Assembly (NCBI GenBank): GCA_000727475.1
Contig: KL647289.1
Location: 2,188,798 to 2,252,797 of the forward strand
Reading direction: 5' to 3'
From: Sarcocystis neurona
Lineage: Eukaryota > Apicomplexa > Conoidasida > Eucoccidiorida > Sarcocystidae
DNA: 64,000 nt
Each line of letters begins with the position of its first letter. Position 1 is the stretch's first letter. The position numbers were made by a program, and so were the translations under genes. The notes under the pieces were generated by a model, which had not been told where the DNA came from, did no database searches, and saw only the letters and a program-made list of their open reading frames with translations. Below are positions 1 to 12,212 of the stretch, piece after piece.

Positions 1-252
1 CAGCAGAGCACGCCGCAGCAGCAGCAGCGGCAGCAGCAGACGGCAGCAACAGCAGAACTTTTGCGACAGACGCAGCTTGACACGAGCAACAGCAGCAGCA
101 GCGACAGTCCACCCTGGAACAGCAGCACAGAGGAAGAAAGAGAGAGCAGGACGAGGTGGACAGGAGTAGGCAGCCCAGCAGAATCCTCAACAGGAGTAGG
201 AGGGAAAGTAGACAGCAGCGTCAACAAGCGACAGAGCGAAATCTGCTGCTGA
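1..252 (+). CDS. 3' end of a Gln/Ser-rich protein (partial)
   Basis: The frame is open from the first base of the window to a TGA at 250-252. It begins with Gln-rich residues encoded by CAG, passes through a Ser/Asn run (AGC/AAC) and ends in a non-repetitive tail rich in Glu, Arg and Gly that closes with Ile-Cys-Cys. The non-repetitive tail is the only real support, because the CAG tract itself lacks stops in every frame. I do not recognise the protein; it may instead be an internal frame of a gene that starts left of the window. Confidence 0.35.
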   Translation, partial: QQSTPQQQQRQQQTAATAELLRQTQLDTSNSSSSDSPPWNSSTEEERESRTRWTGVGSPAESSTGVGGKVDSSVNKRQSEICC

Positions 253-1133
253 TCGCTTCCCGTCACTGCTGCCGTGGAGGGCTGCCGGGGGGCAGTCTCT
301 CTTTTCCTGCAGTTGTTCTCTTCCCAGTGGCGTCCTTCCTCTCTAGGCACTGTCCAGCTGCTGCTCTAGATATACATACATATATGTAAATAATGGGACA
401 TATATATATATAGGAATTCTGATGTATCTGTAGTAATATAGAGTAAGGTGTGAGCCGATATGAAAAGGTTCACATGCAGCTACTCACGGATATATATATA
501 TAAACGTGTGGACAAGAAAGCGCATATATATATATATATACACGTGTGCGTATATTTGTGTATGCGCCTGTGAATATATATATATATATGGTTTGCGCGG
601 ATATATTCGTATGTGTGTGCAGATTTATATATTTGTATAGATGCATTTGGTGAGCGTGTGGATCTTCGGGGGTGGTAGAATTTGCCTCTGGGCGCGTGAC
701 TGTGGAAGACACGTGTTGCTCCTGCTGGGGGTGCTTCTTTGCTTCTTCCTGTTGGACAATGCCGCTGCCTCCGAGTGTCTGCTGCTTGACGCAGATGCTC
801 CTTCGTCGCATGGGTTGCTGCGGTAGGGCTGCTGCACACTCCGCTAGACCTGCTGCTGCCGTCGTTCTTTGCCGTATTTGGCGGCGTTGCAGCTGTGCGC
901 CCCAGATGCTGCTGGTGCGTGCTTATCTTTGCTGTCACTCCTCCTGTGATGCTGCTGTCGCTGTCCCGCTGCTCCCCGCTGCTGGTGCTGCCTCGCACTG
1001 CTGTCCCTTCCCCGCTTTGGTGCTGCAGTCCTGTTGCTACTAGTGTTGTCTGGGTGCCTCCTGCAGCCTCAACCTAAGCGTTGGCGGAGGCGCGCTGCAT
1101 CCGCTCCCGCAGCCTCCTGCAGGCCTTGCAGCG
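253..1133. other. Intergenic: TA/GT microsatellites then CTG-rich DNA
   Basis: Positions 360-640 are an AT-rich simple repeat (TA runs mixed with GTGTGTATA-type units). From about 700 to 1130 the strand becomes CTG/TGC-rich with scattered stops. No convincing start, splice site or protein-like frame was found. The CTG-rich part may be untranslated leader or an earlier exon of the gene that follows. Confidence 0.4.
360..640. repeat. TA-rich microsatellite cluster
   Basis: Several separate runs of TATATA interrupted by CACGTGTG and GTATATTTGTG units. The same composition recurs in introns and spacers across the window. Confidence 0.75.
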
Positions 1134-3180
1134 ATGACAGGCCCGCGCGTGATATGCAGCAGCAGCGGGTTTCCTGGTTCTGCGTCGTTGCAGCCAGCAG
1201 CAGGTGCCGGAGCAGCCCCGCAGCACGCGAGCCTTCCGGTGCGGAGGCCACCTTACATTCCTCAGCTGGTCAGCAGTTGGACGCAGCAGCAGCCGCAGCA
1301 GCATCTCACGAGCGGCACGCTGCAGACTGCCACCGCCGGGCTGCCTGAGCCGCAGCAGGTGCACAAGTCGAAGGAACAGCAGCAGCAGGACTCGCAGGAG
1401 CATCTGCAGCGGATACGGCAACAGGAGAAGACGCAGCAGCAGAGGCAAGAGCAAGTCCAGCAGAGTCCGCACTGGTGGACTGATAGCGAGAAAGGGAGCG
1501 TGGAACTGCGACAGGGTGAATATTCTCTTGGAGGTGGAACAGGGGGACGCGATTTTGAAAAGCGCGAGGCTGATGTTGCTGCGGTTTGTCGAGCGTCTCC
1601 CCCCGTCGCATCTGTTGCTCCGGAGGCTGCAGCTGCTCCTGCTGGGGCTGTTGTTGCGGGCGAAGCCGTTGCCGTTCGTGCTGCTGCTCCGAGTGCGGCC
1701 GGTGGTGCTGCTGCTGTGCCCTCTGCGATTTCCGGGGGCCGCGTAGAAGGATTCTACCCTGCTGCTGCGGCAGGAAAGACAATACCAGCAGCACCACCTG
1801 GCGGAGTATCAGGAGCTGCTGCGGCTGCAGCAAAAACACCGTCAGTAGCACTGACAGGGGGGGCAGCATCACCGGAGCAGCCGCAGGAGCGGGAACAGCG
1901 CGTGGCTGCTGCGACGGGAGAAGAAGAAAGCTGTCGGCATGCGTCGCATGCATTGCCTGCTACTGCTAATGCGGCGTCAGTCATGTCGAAGCATCAGTCG
2001 CAGCAGCGTTACAGCGGCTTCAGTTTGTGTGTGTCCCCTTTCTCGACGCATCTTCCTTCTGCTGCTGTCGCTGCTGCTGCCCCGGCGGGAGCTGCTGCTG
2101 TGGGATCTGCCTCTCTTCCTGTTGCTGCTGCTGTTCCTGTGCAGCCTCTGGGTGCAGCTAGCGACCTCGACGGAGGCTGCAGCGATGAGGCCACGAGTCG
2201 TACTCGAGCGCGACAGGAGGGCTTTCCTGCGGCTCGTGCTGCTGCTGCTGCCTATGCTGCGTGGCCGACGCCACCGGCAGGAGGGGCGCCTGCTGCTGCA
2301 ATTGCTTCTTCGAACGGGTGGGATACCCCACAGCGGGAAGCTGCAGCAGCTGCTGCTGCTTCACGTGTGCGAGACGCTGCTGAGACTGCCGCTGCTGTCT
2401 TTGACGCGTCTCCTGCCTTTGTGGGCTACTACGCTGAGAAAGTAGCTCCCCTTGCTGTTTCAGACGACTCGGTACGTAGCGCCGCCGTGGGCGGTTCCTC
2501 TTCGCCGCTGCAGCCTGCAGCAGCCACCCTTTCTCCTTCTCCCTTCACGGCGAGTGCTGCTGCCGCGCCTGCTCCAAGTGCTGCTGGGCAGGCGCTGCAG
2601 TTTGTTGCTGCTGCTGCTCCCTCTCCTCGGCCAGCGCATCCTCCGACTTCCTTCTTTGAGACGAACCGACACGCGGTGCCGCTTCCTCGCGCGGAGGGTG
2701 ATAACTGGCACGCACCTCTTGCTGCTGCTGGTGGCCAGGTCCCCCCGCGGGAGCCTCTGCCACTGCACGTACGTGGGGCGGGGCCTCGTCGGCTCTCTGA
2801 AGGCAGGCCGAGCCTTTCGACGGCCGCAGCAGCAGCAGGAGAGGCGGACGAAGAGATACGAGCCGCAGGAGAGGAAACAGGAAGAAGACGTGGAGCAGCA
2901 GGAATAGCAGCAGCAGGGCCGGCAACACCTCCTGTGCCGGGAGCAGTCGGTGCTGCTGTGGAGGCAAGTGATACAGCAGCACCAGCGAAGGAGAGGGGGG
3001 GAGCAGCAGCAGGCGGAGAAGAGACACCAGCAGCACAGGGAACCAGGAAGGCTGCAGGAGCAGCAACGTACGTGGGAGAAGCTGCAGCAGCAAGCCGGTG
3101 GGGAACAGGAATAGCAGCAGGGAAACCAACTGCAGCGGACGGGCTGTCCAACAACTACGAGACATCTCTATTTCTCGAAG
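1134..3180 (+). CDS. Ala/Gln-rich protein, large first exon
   Basis: The frame is open from ATG at 1134 for 682 codons to a splice donor at 3181 (CTCGAAG followed by GTAAAG). The N-terminal part is Gln/Ser/Pro-rich, the middle and end are Ala-rich with repeated poly-Ala runs (GCT and GCA codons), separated by short complex stretches with Trp, Tyr, Phe and acidic residues. Beyond 3180 the frame runs into a TA microsatellite and a stop, which fits an intron of 130 bases (3181-3310) ending in TTCCGCAG. Joining to 3311 gives a Leu/Cys-rich continuation to a stop at 3618, which I trust less. The true start could lie upstream in the CTG-rich DNA. No domain recognised; strand is favoured by the donor/acceptor pair and the complex stretches. 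Confidence 0.5.
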
Positions 3181-3310
3181 GTAAAGTCTTAGTGTACACT
3201 CGTGTTCACGCTTGTAGGGAAGATGCGCGTGGACGTCTGCGTGTATATATATATATATATGTGAATATGTATGTGCACGTATACATATATATATATGTGA
3301 TGTTCCGCAG

Positions 3311-3618
3311 GACATAATGTGTCAGTGCTGCTCGGTAATGGAAGCCGCCGCTGCTGCTGCACTCTACTGGCTGTCGCCGACACATGCGCCACTTCGCGGA
3401 TGCGGCTGCTGCCAGCAGGACTGCTGATGCTACTGCTGCGGCTCGTCTTGTGTGTCTATTGCTGCCACGACCACTCCTACTGCGGCAGATTCTCTATTAC
3501 TGTTGCTGCTGCTGGTAATGCTTCTGCCGTTGCTGCTGATCACCTACTTCTATTGCTGCTGCGGCGGGTCTTATGTTGCTCCTGCTGCAGCCAGTGCTGC
3601 TGCTTCTGGTGCCGCTAA
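3311..3618 (+). CDS. Possible second exon of the Ala/Gln-rich gene
   Basis: It starts after the acceptor at 3309-3310 and, in the phase left by the exon ending at 3180, stays open to a TAA at 3616-3618. It reads as Leu/Cys/Arg-rich sequence because the CTG/TGC triplets are in an unusual phase. That composition is odd for this genome type, so the exon end or the frame may be different. A neighbouring frame reads the same triplets as Ala but meets stops early. Confidence 0.25.
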
Positions 3619-4667
3619 TTTTTCCCTGCCACTGCAGCAGCTGCTGCGGCGAATGCAATGGCCGCTGCCACCGGCAGAACGGGGACTGCTGCTGTTGCTG
3701 CTGCCGTCGCAACTGTTGGCGGTAGCCGTGCTATTGCAGCTGCGAAGACGCTTGCTGTATTTCGACTACTCCCAGCTGCGTAGTGGCTGCTGCTGTTTTT
3801 CTACTGCAGCTGGTGGAAAGGTTCTTGTGTCGCTGCTGTTGTTGCTGGGCGTCCTCTTGCCCTTGCGCGCGTGTTGCGGCCAGCAGTGCGTTTGTTGCTG
3901 CAGCAGGTGCGCGGACGGTGATGCTGCAGTTCGTTTTGCGAATGCCGGCACTCCTGATTTCGACGCTGCTGCTGAGGGCGTCGGCATTGGCGCTGCTGTG
4001 GTGACTGCTGCTGGTACCGGTTAAGCTCCCACTGCTGCTGCCTCTGCTGCTGTGACTGGCTTCTGCAGTTGCGGCGGGGTGGGCTGCTGCAACAAGAGTG
4101 CTGCTGCTTCTCCGTTTTTTGTAGCTGTGAGGCTGCTGCTGTTGCTATTCGACCAGGACGGCGGGCGCGAGAAAGGGAGTGCTGTTGTTCAGCGGCAGCA
4201 GTGGACGTGCCGTCGGTTCGGCTGGAGTATCTTTTGGCTCGTCCTTTGCTGCTCTTCTCTCCACTGCGTCCTTGGTCTTTCCTGCTGCTGGTCCTGTTAG
4301 CGCTGTGTTTCTCTTTGTTTCCCTGGGTTTCCTCTGCGCGCCGACCTGCTGCGACTTTTTCTACGCCTGCTGCTGCTACGCTGCCGCTGCTGCTGTATCT
4401 CCTCCCCTTGTGCTCTTTCGCCGTTTCATCTGCTGCTGTTCTCCGTGCTGCTGTTCTCTTTCGTGCTACTGGTGCTTTCCCCTGCGCCTGCAGTCCTCTT
4501 CTGCCGTTGCTGCTGCCTCCTTCTGCTGTCCAGCACTGCCGCTGTTCGTTTTCTTATAGCTGGTTTTCCTCCTAGGTGCCTGTGCCGCTCTCAAGCGATT
4601 CCTGCGGCTGCTCACTTCTGCTGCTGTCGTTCTTCCAGGACGTGGGCAGACAGATTTTGGGATCGTT
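3619..4667. other. CTG-rich stretch without an assignable gene
   Basis: CTG/TGC/GCT triplets dominate. Short Ala-rich plus-strand frames appear in all three phases and none runs more than about 190 codons. This could be several small exons or non-coding triplet DNA; I cannot decide between them. Confidence 0.35.
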
Positions 4668-6158
4668 ATGGATGGAGGCAGAGAAAAGGGAGTGCAGCCT
4701 GCTGCCGCTGCTGCTCTTCCGTCTCACCCTCTCGAAAACGCGACGCTGCAGCCTGAGCAACTGCAGCAGCCGCAGCACCCTCTTGCAGAGAAGACGAGGG
4801 CGCAGAGCGCGTCGCAGCAGCAGCAGACAGACTTGCTGCTGCTGCAGGAGGTGGACCATTCGCTGGTAACGCATACACAGCTGCAACACGCACACACACA
4901 ACAGGTCGGAGAACTGGAGCGCCCAGCATATCAGCAGCTGCAGCAGCACTCACAGCAACAGCAGCAGCAGTCACAGGAGCAGCAACAGCCGCAGCAGCAG
5001 GAGAAACTCTCGTGGGGGGGGTCGTACGGAGTCGGAGAAGCATCAGACGCAGAAGAAGATGTAGAAGGTGGCGGCTGCAGCTCGTCGTTGGCCGGTGTGT
5101 CGGTGTCGCACTACCAAGACAGCAGCACTTTCTTAGCGACCTCCGCACGGCCCTCCGCTGCTGAGGAGGCGAGCAGCAGGCATCAAGAAGCCGCGCAACA
5201 GCAGCCTCCGCAGCAGCATCCGAAATTTCAACAGCAGGCGCTGCTACCACCGCTTCAACAACAGCAGCAGGACCCACACCAGCAGAAACATCCGCTGCAA
5301 CTGCAGCAACTGCAACAGCAGCAGCAAAGGGCGCAGCAGCAGCAGCAGGAGAAGCAGATAGCACAGTTCAACTTTGCGGAACACGTCGAAAGAGGGAACG
5401 CGGAGAGGTTTTGCGAGGATGGAGGAAAAAAGCCATGCGCTTCTACCGCCGCTGCTGCTGTTGGTGGAACAACTTACACAGATGGTCCGTCTGCTGCTGC
5501 GCAGCAGCTGTGGCAGCAGGCAGGCGACCCCACCCGTGACTGGTTTCCAGCAGAAAAGACACGGCCACACGCGCAAGAGCAGCAGCAGCGACAGGACGAA
5601 CAGCAACAACAGTTGCAGCAGGAGCCCCAGCAGCTGCTGCGGGGGGTGGGAGCTGCGGAACAGCAGCAACACCGGGAGCACGACCAGCGGCAACAGCAGC
5701 AACCGCCGTTTGGCGAAAGCATCCCTGCGCAAAGGGGCCAAGAGACGCCCACTCCTCAGCAGCTGCCGTATACTGAACAGCAACAGCAGCTTCCGCGGCA
5801 ACCCCACAAGGGACAGCAGCTGCCGCATGGGCAACCGCTGCAGCACGGGGAACCGCTGCGGCATGCTCAAGCACAGCAGCAGTTCTCGCAGCGTCAGCAG
5901 CAGCAGAGTCGCTACGTGCCGTTCATGGTGGGAGGCGTAGACGCGCAGCAGCAACAGCAGCGGGAGAAGCAACAGCCACAACAGGAATGGATGGAGCAAC
6001 AACAGCGCTGGGGAGAGCAGCAGCAGTGGAACAAGAGGGACGAGCAGGAGCATCTTTTTTCGGGTGAGCAGCAGCAGAAGGCGCAACAGCAACTCTCCCG
6101 GCCCGCACCAGCAGAAGAAACTTCCTGCCGTCGAGATGTAGAGAATTTGTTTGTGTAG
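4668..6158 (+). CDS. Gln-rich low-complexity protein, 496 codons
   Basis: Open from ATG at 4668 to a TAG at 6156-6158. More than a third of the residues are Gln, in runs of three to six interrupted by His, Pro, Glu and Leu. Complex islands punctuate it: an acidic Gly/Ser segment near residues 110-150, a Phe/Asn/Glu segment near 225-245 and a Trp-containing segment near 440. Together with a non-repetitive C-terminus (Cys-Arg-Arg-Asp-Val-Glu-Asn) these make real coding likely. It lies downstream of the Ala/Gln-rich exon on the same strand and could be a later exon of that gene, since an acceptor-like GGGCAG lies a few bases upstream of the ATG. No domain recognised. Confidence 0.5.
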   Translation: MDGGREKGVQPAAAAALPSHPLENATLQPEQLQQPQHPLAEKTRAQSASQQQQTDLLLLQEVDHSLVTHTQLQHAHTQQVGELERPAYQQLQQHSQQQQQQSQEQQQPQQQEKLSWGGSYGVGEASDAEEDVEGGGCSSSLAGVSVSHYQDSSTFLATSARPSAAEEASSRHQEAAQQQPPQQHPKFQQQALLPPLQQQQQDPHQQKHPLQLQQLQQQQQRAQQQQQEKQIAQFNFAEHVERGNAERFCEDGGKKPCASTAAAAVGGTTYTDGPSAAAQQLWQQAGDPTRDWFPAEKTRPHAQEQQQRQDEQQQQLQQEPQQLLRGVGAAEQQQHREHDQRQQQQPPFGESIPAQRGQETPTPQQLPYTEQQQQLPRQPHKGQQLPHGQPLQHGEPLRHAQAQQQFSQRQQQQSRYVPFMVGGVDAQQQQQREKQQPQQEWMEQQQRWGEQQQWNKRDEQEHLFSGEQQQKAQQQLSRPAPAEETSCRRDVENLFV

Positions 6159-7080
6159 CAGTATATCTCCGTGAAGTGGAGAGAAGAGGCGACACATGCT
6201 GCAACACAACACTTGAGAGCAGCCGCAGCACCAACAGCGCAGCAGCCGGGCGAGGAAACAGACTGCGGCAGCAGGAAAAGGATGCAGCAGGATAGCAGCA
6301 GCATGAGAAGCACACAAGAGGCGAAGCAAAATCACAGAGACGTACAGCAGCAGCAGCAGGGGCAAGACGCTGGTATGTGCAAGAGGAAATCTAGCGGTGA
6401 AGGCCGAGACCGAACAGCGGGAGAAGGAACCGCTCCAGCAGCAGCAGCAGCCAGAGAATAGTAGGAGCAACCGCAACAAGAGCAGAGGCAGCAGCAGCAG
6501 CACCTGACAGACTAGTCAGCCAGCTGGAGAAGGGGTAGCGACCTCTATCAGCAGCAGCGAACTTCGTACACACGACCGTGAGGAGCTGCGCCAAAGGGTA
6601 CTAGTGAAGCCGAGAGAGTGCACGATAGTTTGTAGTAGTAGTTGTAGTAGTATCAGCGGAAGAAGGTGAGCAGCCTGTAGGAGCAACGACCGCGCGCGAC
6701 AGGACAACTGGCGGCCAGGAAGCAGCAGCAACAGCAGGAGGCCTGTACTAGTGAGGATCAGCCGCAGAAGCGTGCAAACAACGTGCAGCGATAGTAACAG
6801 CATCACGTGGGGCGTGTACGGCAGCCGGAATCCTTAGCGGACCGGGTGCAGAGCAGGGGGCAGGAGCAACGGAGGAGAGAAAGCACGTGCTGCTGCTGCT
6901 GCGGCAGCATCCACAGCAACGGGCCTACACAAGAGAGAGCAGCAGTCGTGGCAAGGCAGCAGGCATAACCGGAAGAACTGCGACATATGGTTCGCACGCC
7001 GAAGGAACTCCATTTTCCCAGGATCACGCAGCAGCAGTGGTGATAGTTCGGCTGGGCGCGGTTCTCTGAGGCTTCCTGCC
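6159..7080. other. CAG-rich stretch, no assignable gene
   Basis: It continues the CAG richness of the preceding gene but stops appear in all frames. The longest plus-strand frame (6171-6461) is Gln/Arg/Ala-rich and begins just after the previous stop. It may be 3' untranslated sequence or further exons. Confidence 0.3.
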
Positions 7081-10000
7081 GCTAAAAGTTTCGACTCTCT
7101 TTGCAATGCACACAACTCTTTGCAAGTATGTATATATATACACGCACACGGAAGAAACAAGGGCAATCTTGACAAATGGAAAGCCCGGGGGCGTTAGCTT
7201 CCAGAGCCCACATACGGGTATAGTTGCCTCCCAGATAAACTTGTATTCGCTATGTTCCACCACGTGCATCTCTGTATATCGCTGCGTCCACTCGCGTGTC
7301 TTCATATATATATATATGTATAGATAGATAGAGATAGATTGATAGATAGGTATAGATTCATGTGAGTGTGTACTGATATAAAGGTGTATACACAGATGTG
7401 CACATGTAGGCGTGACAGCGCAGATTGTCGATCATGCGCGTGTGCACTGATAACGGTGCGCTACTGTCGCCTAACTTCTCTTTCTCTGCTGCTGCTGCTT
7501 ACTTTTCTTCGCTGCTGCCACTTTCGCAAGAATAGTCTTCCTGCGTAATGGTAGAATTCCGGCGTGTGCGTGCTCACGCCTTTCCGATAGTTTTGCCCTC
7601 GCAACGGTGCGCCGCATGGGCATGCGTATGCATCAGCGCATGACCGTATACACATACATACGTATGTGGATACACGTGTAATTTTGAATACTAAAATCGC
7701 AGCAGTGGCGTAGCACTGCTTGTGATGGATACTGCAAGGGCGTACTTCGTACGCGAGGGCGCATAACGCTCCACGCGGCATCCCTGGAAAGGATATTCAC
7801 GCTGCTGCAGCGTGGCACACCACCGTCGAAAATGCGTTTAGTCGTCTTGCGCTTGACACATCAACTGCTCTTCTAGTAATCAGATATTTTGTCTATCCAT
7901 TCGCACGTCGGCTCCCTTGCAAGCATTTGTTGGCATCGAACGTATGTGTACAGCGTCATTTGAGTAGGAGGAGTATTATCTCCTCTTCATTGCAGTGTAC
8001 GTGTCGAGACAGAGCGAGAGGGAAGGGCGGCAAATACGATGTTCATACAGGGGTAGATGTGGCAACAATAAAGCAAGAGAATCGCGCATGGGAGCGCAAA
8101 GGCTTCTCGTGTTACCACGCGGCTACTGGTACACATGTGGTAGTACTGCCGTGTATGTTCCTCGGAGTCCGTATATACCATCTTATCAAGGCCCGTGCTT
8201 GGCAGTGCAAGCCGAGTGATTCTTGTTTTCTGGTTGTTTATTGATATCGCTACCAGACTTTACCGTTGCAATGGGTCGACAGGATCTGCGCCTTTTAGCA
8301 GTGCTGCAAAGGCGTCTTTCTTGTAACAGCGCTGGTCTTACCATACGACTTGCTAGCACTTCGGCAGTTTTTAAGTGTGGTTGACTAAAAATCTCCCACA
8401 GAAGCTCAAGATGGTCATGAACACCCTGGTTGTTGTTGCTACATAGTTGCGTGTGGCGTCTAGGAGCTCACATTGATACATCCTTACGTAAATGAGCGCG
8501 TACACACATGTCACAGATGTATCGATTCACAAGGAGGTCTATCCATGTTGGCAGCATGCAGGTGATACAGGAGTCACCTACACCGGCCTCCACAAAAATG
8601 CTGCACATCGACAGAGGTGCGTATCTAGACGTACCTTTAGAAAAGGAGTACCCAAGGAGAGCAGAGGAATGTTCAAATGCGAACATGCAGTTTGTTATCG
8701 GAGGAAGGAGGACCTCTTACGTGTATATAAGTAAATTTGGTGGTATAGGCATGTGTAAGTACGGATATAGCAGTCCGCGTACACACGTGTGCTCGTGCAC
8801 GTGTGCATGAAGGCGACCAGCGGTGAGACAGAAGAGCTTTCCGTGCGTGACGCAAAGAAAGTGCTGGTGCGCTGCTTACACAAATAGAGATTTATAGGTA
8901 CCCGTTGGTGCGTGTTCGGGACGGACACTAGGACTAGACATGTGCGCGTGAAAGTATACATATATATATATATGTAGAGGAGTGCTACGGTGAAGAGTGA
9001 CACATCCTTGCATATGCAAATTTATATTTGTTAACGGGTAACTCATCTCAGTGTCAGTGTGACAAGTGAATTCGTAATATCAAAGAGCGCACGCTTCTGG
9101 CCACACAAGCGGATGTCAGTTGGCTGTGTGAATTACACACGGATGAGATGGTCACCGTAGAGGTGAACGGGGGAGGATACTAGTGCAAATGTACGTCCGT
9201 ATATTCACAAACGCACACCGTGTTACGCTTCACGCGTATGTCTACATCCGCTTCTTATACTTTTCCGTGCATGTATATATCTTTATGTAGGCGGATGCAT
9301 ACAGCCACCTACGCTCATCTATCTGTCTATCTGCAGAAATATGGTCTTCTGCATGTTGTCGTACCTGTGCTACAGGTTGTTCCTGGTAGATGGGGCTCCC
9401 TGGGTTCGGTGTCACTATCTTTTCAGACTGGTTATGCCTGTGAACAGCTGCACTGTGGCTAGGACCGCTTCTAGCAGTATAGTCGTAAAAAACCTGCAAT
9501 GGAAGGAGCGAAACGTAGTTTTCTGTCGTATTATGTTGGGTCCTAGTAACGGTGGAAGCATGGTGTTCATCGCTCCGTCCTTTTGATCGCAAGAGAATTC
9601 TTCGACAGCCCGCGTGTTGGGCAACGCACCTAGTGAGCGCGCGTGGGCATACGAATGTACTACGCACACAGCTAGGAACAAACCAGGGAACCACGTAGAT
9701 GCGTTTTCACACGCATGTCTTAGTAACGCGTGCTTTTGATGGCGGCGCACAACCTACTCTTGTGCGGACCCTACAAGAGCAGGTGAATACATACCCAGAT
9801 GTAGGCGCACATGTATACGGGGAGACATGAGGACTGGTAGATACGAGTACACTAGTGATATAACTAACCTGTTTCTGCTGTTTTGATAGGTAAACCATCG
9901 TGGTACTGCGGAGAGGTAGCAATTACCACTTGATTCAGTCAAATAGGTTACAATTACCACTTATTGAGTTCAGTACGACTTACCAGTTCACCTGTTCAAA

Positions 10001-10142
10001 CGTTGTGCACGCGTAGATGCCGTGTCGTAGTCGGTCTGTGGCAGGGTCGTCCTTTGCGTTACCCGTACACAGCCTTTGCGCTTTCGGTGAATTGTGATCT
10101 CTGAAATTTATAATGCCGCAAACTAGTGTGGGAGATGACGAC
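7081..10142. other. Feature-poor spacer
   Basis: Sequence complexity is ordinary, the triplet repeats vanish, and only short chance frames are present. It contains a GATA-type tract at about 7300-7352 and scattered TATATA runs. I see no gene. Confidence 0.55.
7300..7352. repeat. GATA-type microsatellite
   Basis: Imperfect repetition of TAGATAGA and GATTGATAGATAGG directly after a TA run. Confidence 0.7.
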
Positions 10143-10222
10143 GGCAGGATGGCCGAGTGGTCTAAGGCGCTGCGTTAAGGCCGCAGTCCGAAAGGGCGTG
10201 GGTTCGAACCCCACTCCTGTCA
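10143..10222 (+). tRNA. tRNA-Leu (anticodon AAG)
   Basis: The 80 bases fold into a class II cloverleaf. The acceptor stem is GGCAGGA paired with TCCTGTC (one G-T pair) followed by discriminator A, which is typical of leucine. The anticodon stem is CTGCG/CGCAG around the loop TTAAGGC, giving anticodon AAG for codon CUU. A long variable arm with CCGAAAGG lies before the T arm GTGGG-TTCGAAC-CCCAC. The D-arm A box (TGGCCGAGTGG) and the B box (GGTTCGAACCC) are intact. There is no intron and no encoded CCA. It stands alone in a feature-poor spacer. Confidence 0.97.
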
Positions 10223-10311
10223 GGGAAATCAGTCTTCTTTGTACCTATATACTGATTTCATGAGTCAAACGTTTGTAATGCATACGGAATATATTATAGT
10301 AGCAATATGTC

Positions 10312-10410
10312 CATGCAGAAACGTCTTTCGTACACTATAACTGCGTTATCTACATGCAGAAACGTTCGCTGTGTGGTATAATTACCATATTCCACGCAGA
10401 AACGTCTTTG
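10312..10410. repeat. Three imperfect copies of a CAGAAACGT unit
   Basis: ATGCAGAAACGTCTTTCGTAC, ATGCAGAAACGTTCGCTGTG and ACGCAGAAACGTCTTTGCTAC occur at a spacing of about 40 bases, starting some 90 bases beyond the tRNA gene. Confidence 0.65.
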
Positions 10411-12212
10411 CTACATACGTAGTATCCTATGATTGCCTCACCTGTAACGGAGCCCGCCAATATCGGCTGCGTAGGTAGCAGACGTACACTAGCGATCCAT
10501 GCCTTCTACCTAAGTGTACAATTAGCAGTGAGTATGCTAACGTATTTGCCTCTGAGCAGCAACACGTCTACAAAGCAGCATTTGTATTTTTTAACGCATA
10601 CGGAGGTTTTCTGTCACAAATCGTCGAGGTTACGGACGTGAGGCGCTCGCTGTCAAGGGGGTTGAGTTTTCGCTGCTGAGGAAGCGTCCTGGAGATATCC
10701 TGACATGAACCTATTGGGTTCTCCTAGTGGCAATGACAGTGACCCTCTGTGGATTTCTTTTGCATACGTTAGCTACCGTTGGGGGAAACGGGAAAATTAC
10801 GAACGTGGAAAAGTGGTTTTTGCCGAAGCGGTTCAGTCCTCGTTGCGGAGTAAGCGCCGCGGAAATACACTGGTGTGCATATATAGCGGGTTGTCCACCC
10901 AAAAGTGAGACCGAAATGGTGTTGATGGGTGCACGAGCATATACATGGAATGTATCTCTTTCCAAATAATGAGGAAATATCAAAGTATGCGCACTTGTAT
11001 GAGGAAATAAAGGCACAAGAAGAATCGAGCACTCACAGTGCAGGTCTGGCAATTAATGTGTTACTCCACAGCACACGTAAATAGACGCTATATGTCCTTC
11101 TATCTCATGACGGTAACGTGCCACGTTACGCTCCCTACGGCCACCACATCATCCTGATTGGCCTCAGCTGCATTTCTGTCTCGTGAAAGACTCGCTGTGC
11201 GCCCTCACCAAGGAAGACATATACATACGTACGAATGTATTATCTGGAAGACAGATATATATGAATGCGCGGACCACTGAAAGCATCTCAAAGCCGACGT
11301 ATATCCTCTTTAGGCTCTTGTGTATCCCTCGTATGTAGTGACCTTCGATCTTGGGTTCCATCCATTCCCCACCCACAGTATGTTCACCCTCTCGGTACAC
11401 GTCGTAAATACATACTTGATAAGTACACACAATTATACATGAATGTATATAGAGGGTTTACACATGTACACAGACACGTATACATGGATGTATACGGATA
11501 CGTACATCTTAACAGCCGGTTTTGCTACGCATTTATGCTTTGGAGGGCGTCTGTTGTCCGCCACCCTTAGATTTCTATACATTTGCACACCAATATGGTA
11601 TATTATTCACAGGGGTGACCTTCGACCTACCGGTTCATTGACTTGACATGGAAAGGCGCAATCAACGTCGACGAAATGCACCTTGTGTCTCTCCAGCTGT
11701 GTGTGCATTGAAACCGCAGAGTGTGCATTCACAGATGTGCCCGTGTATATGTATAGAGAGATATATAGATAGATAGATCGATTTATAAATATATATCTAA
11801 TACCAGTTTTCCATCAGATTATAATGTGGCTTCCGTAGTGTTTACAACTACGGAGAGGCAAATTCATACGTTCATCTACGTTTTTTCGTCGTGTTGAATT
11901 CTGTTCTCCACTACATCTAGGCAGAGCAACCAATGGTGCACCACCCCAAATTCAGAGGAAACGGAATTTATGAGTCATGAAAATGGTTTCAGTCGGCCAC
12001 TATTGAACGAGATGTCCCGCAGTGTGTTGCTGTACAGTTGGTAGATCTTTGTGTACCAAAGTGCTTCGCTGACCGGAGACACTGCCTTCTGTTCTTCCCA
12101 GTAGACGTAAAGGGGAAATCTGAGTTTACGCGTGTGTATATATATACGGGTGCATACAGAGATATATATGCATAAGTAAATAAAGATATATGTAGATATA
12201 CACTGTATGTAT

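Noticed and set aside
10312..10410. Possible CRISPR-like array
   Set aside because: There are only three imperfect short repeats with unequal flanks, and the DNA is of eukaryotic type.
10705..10908. 67-codon plus-strand frame with an ATG
   Set aside because: Too short and isolated in a feature-poor spacer, without supporting context.
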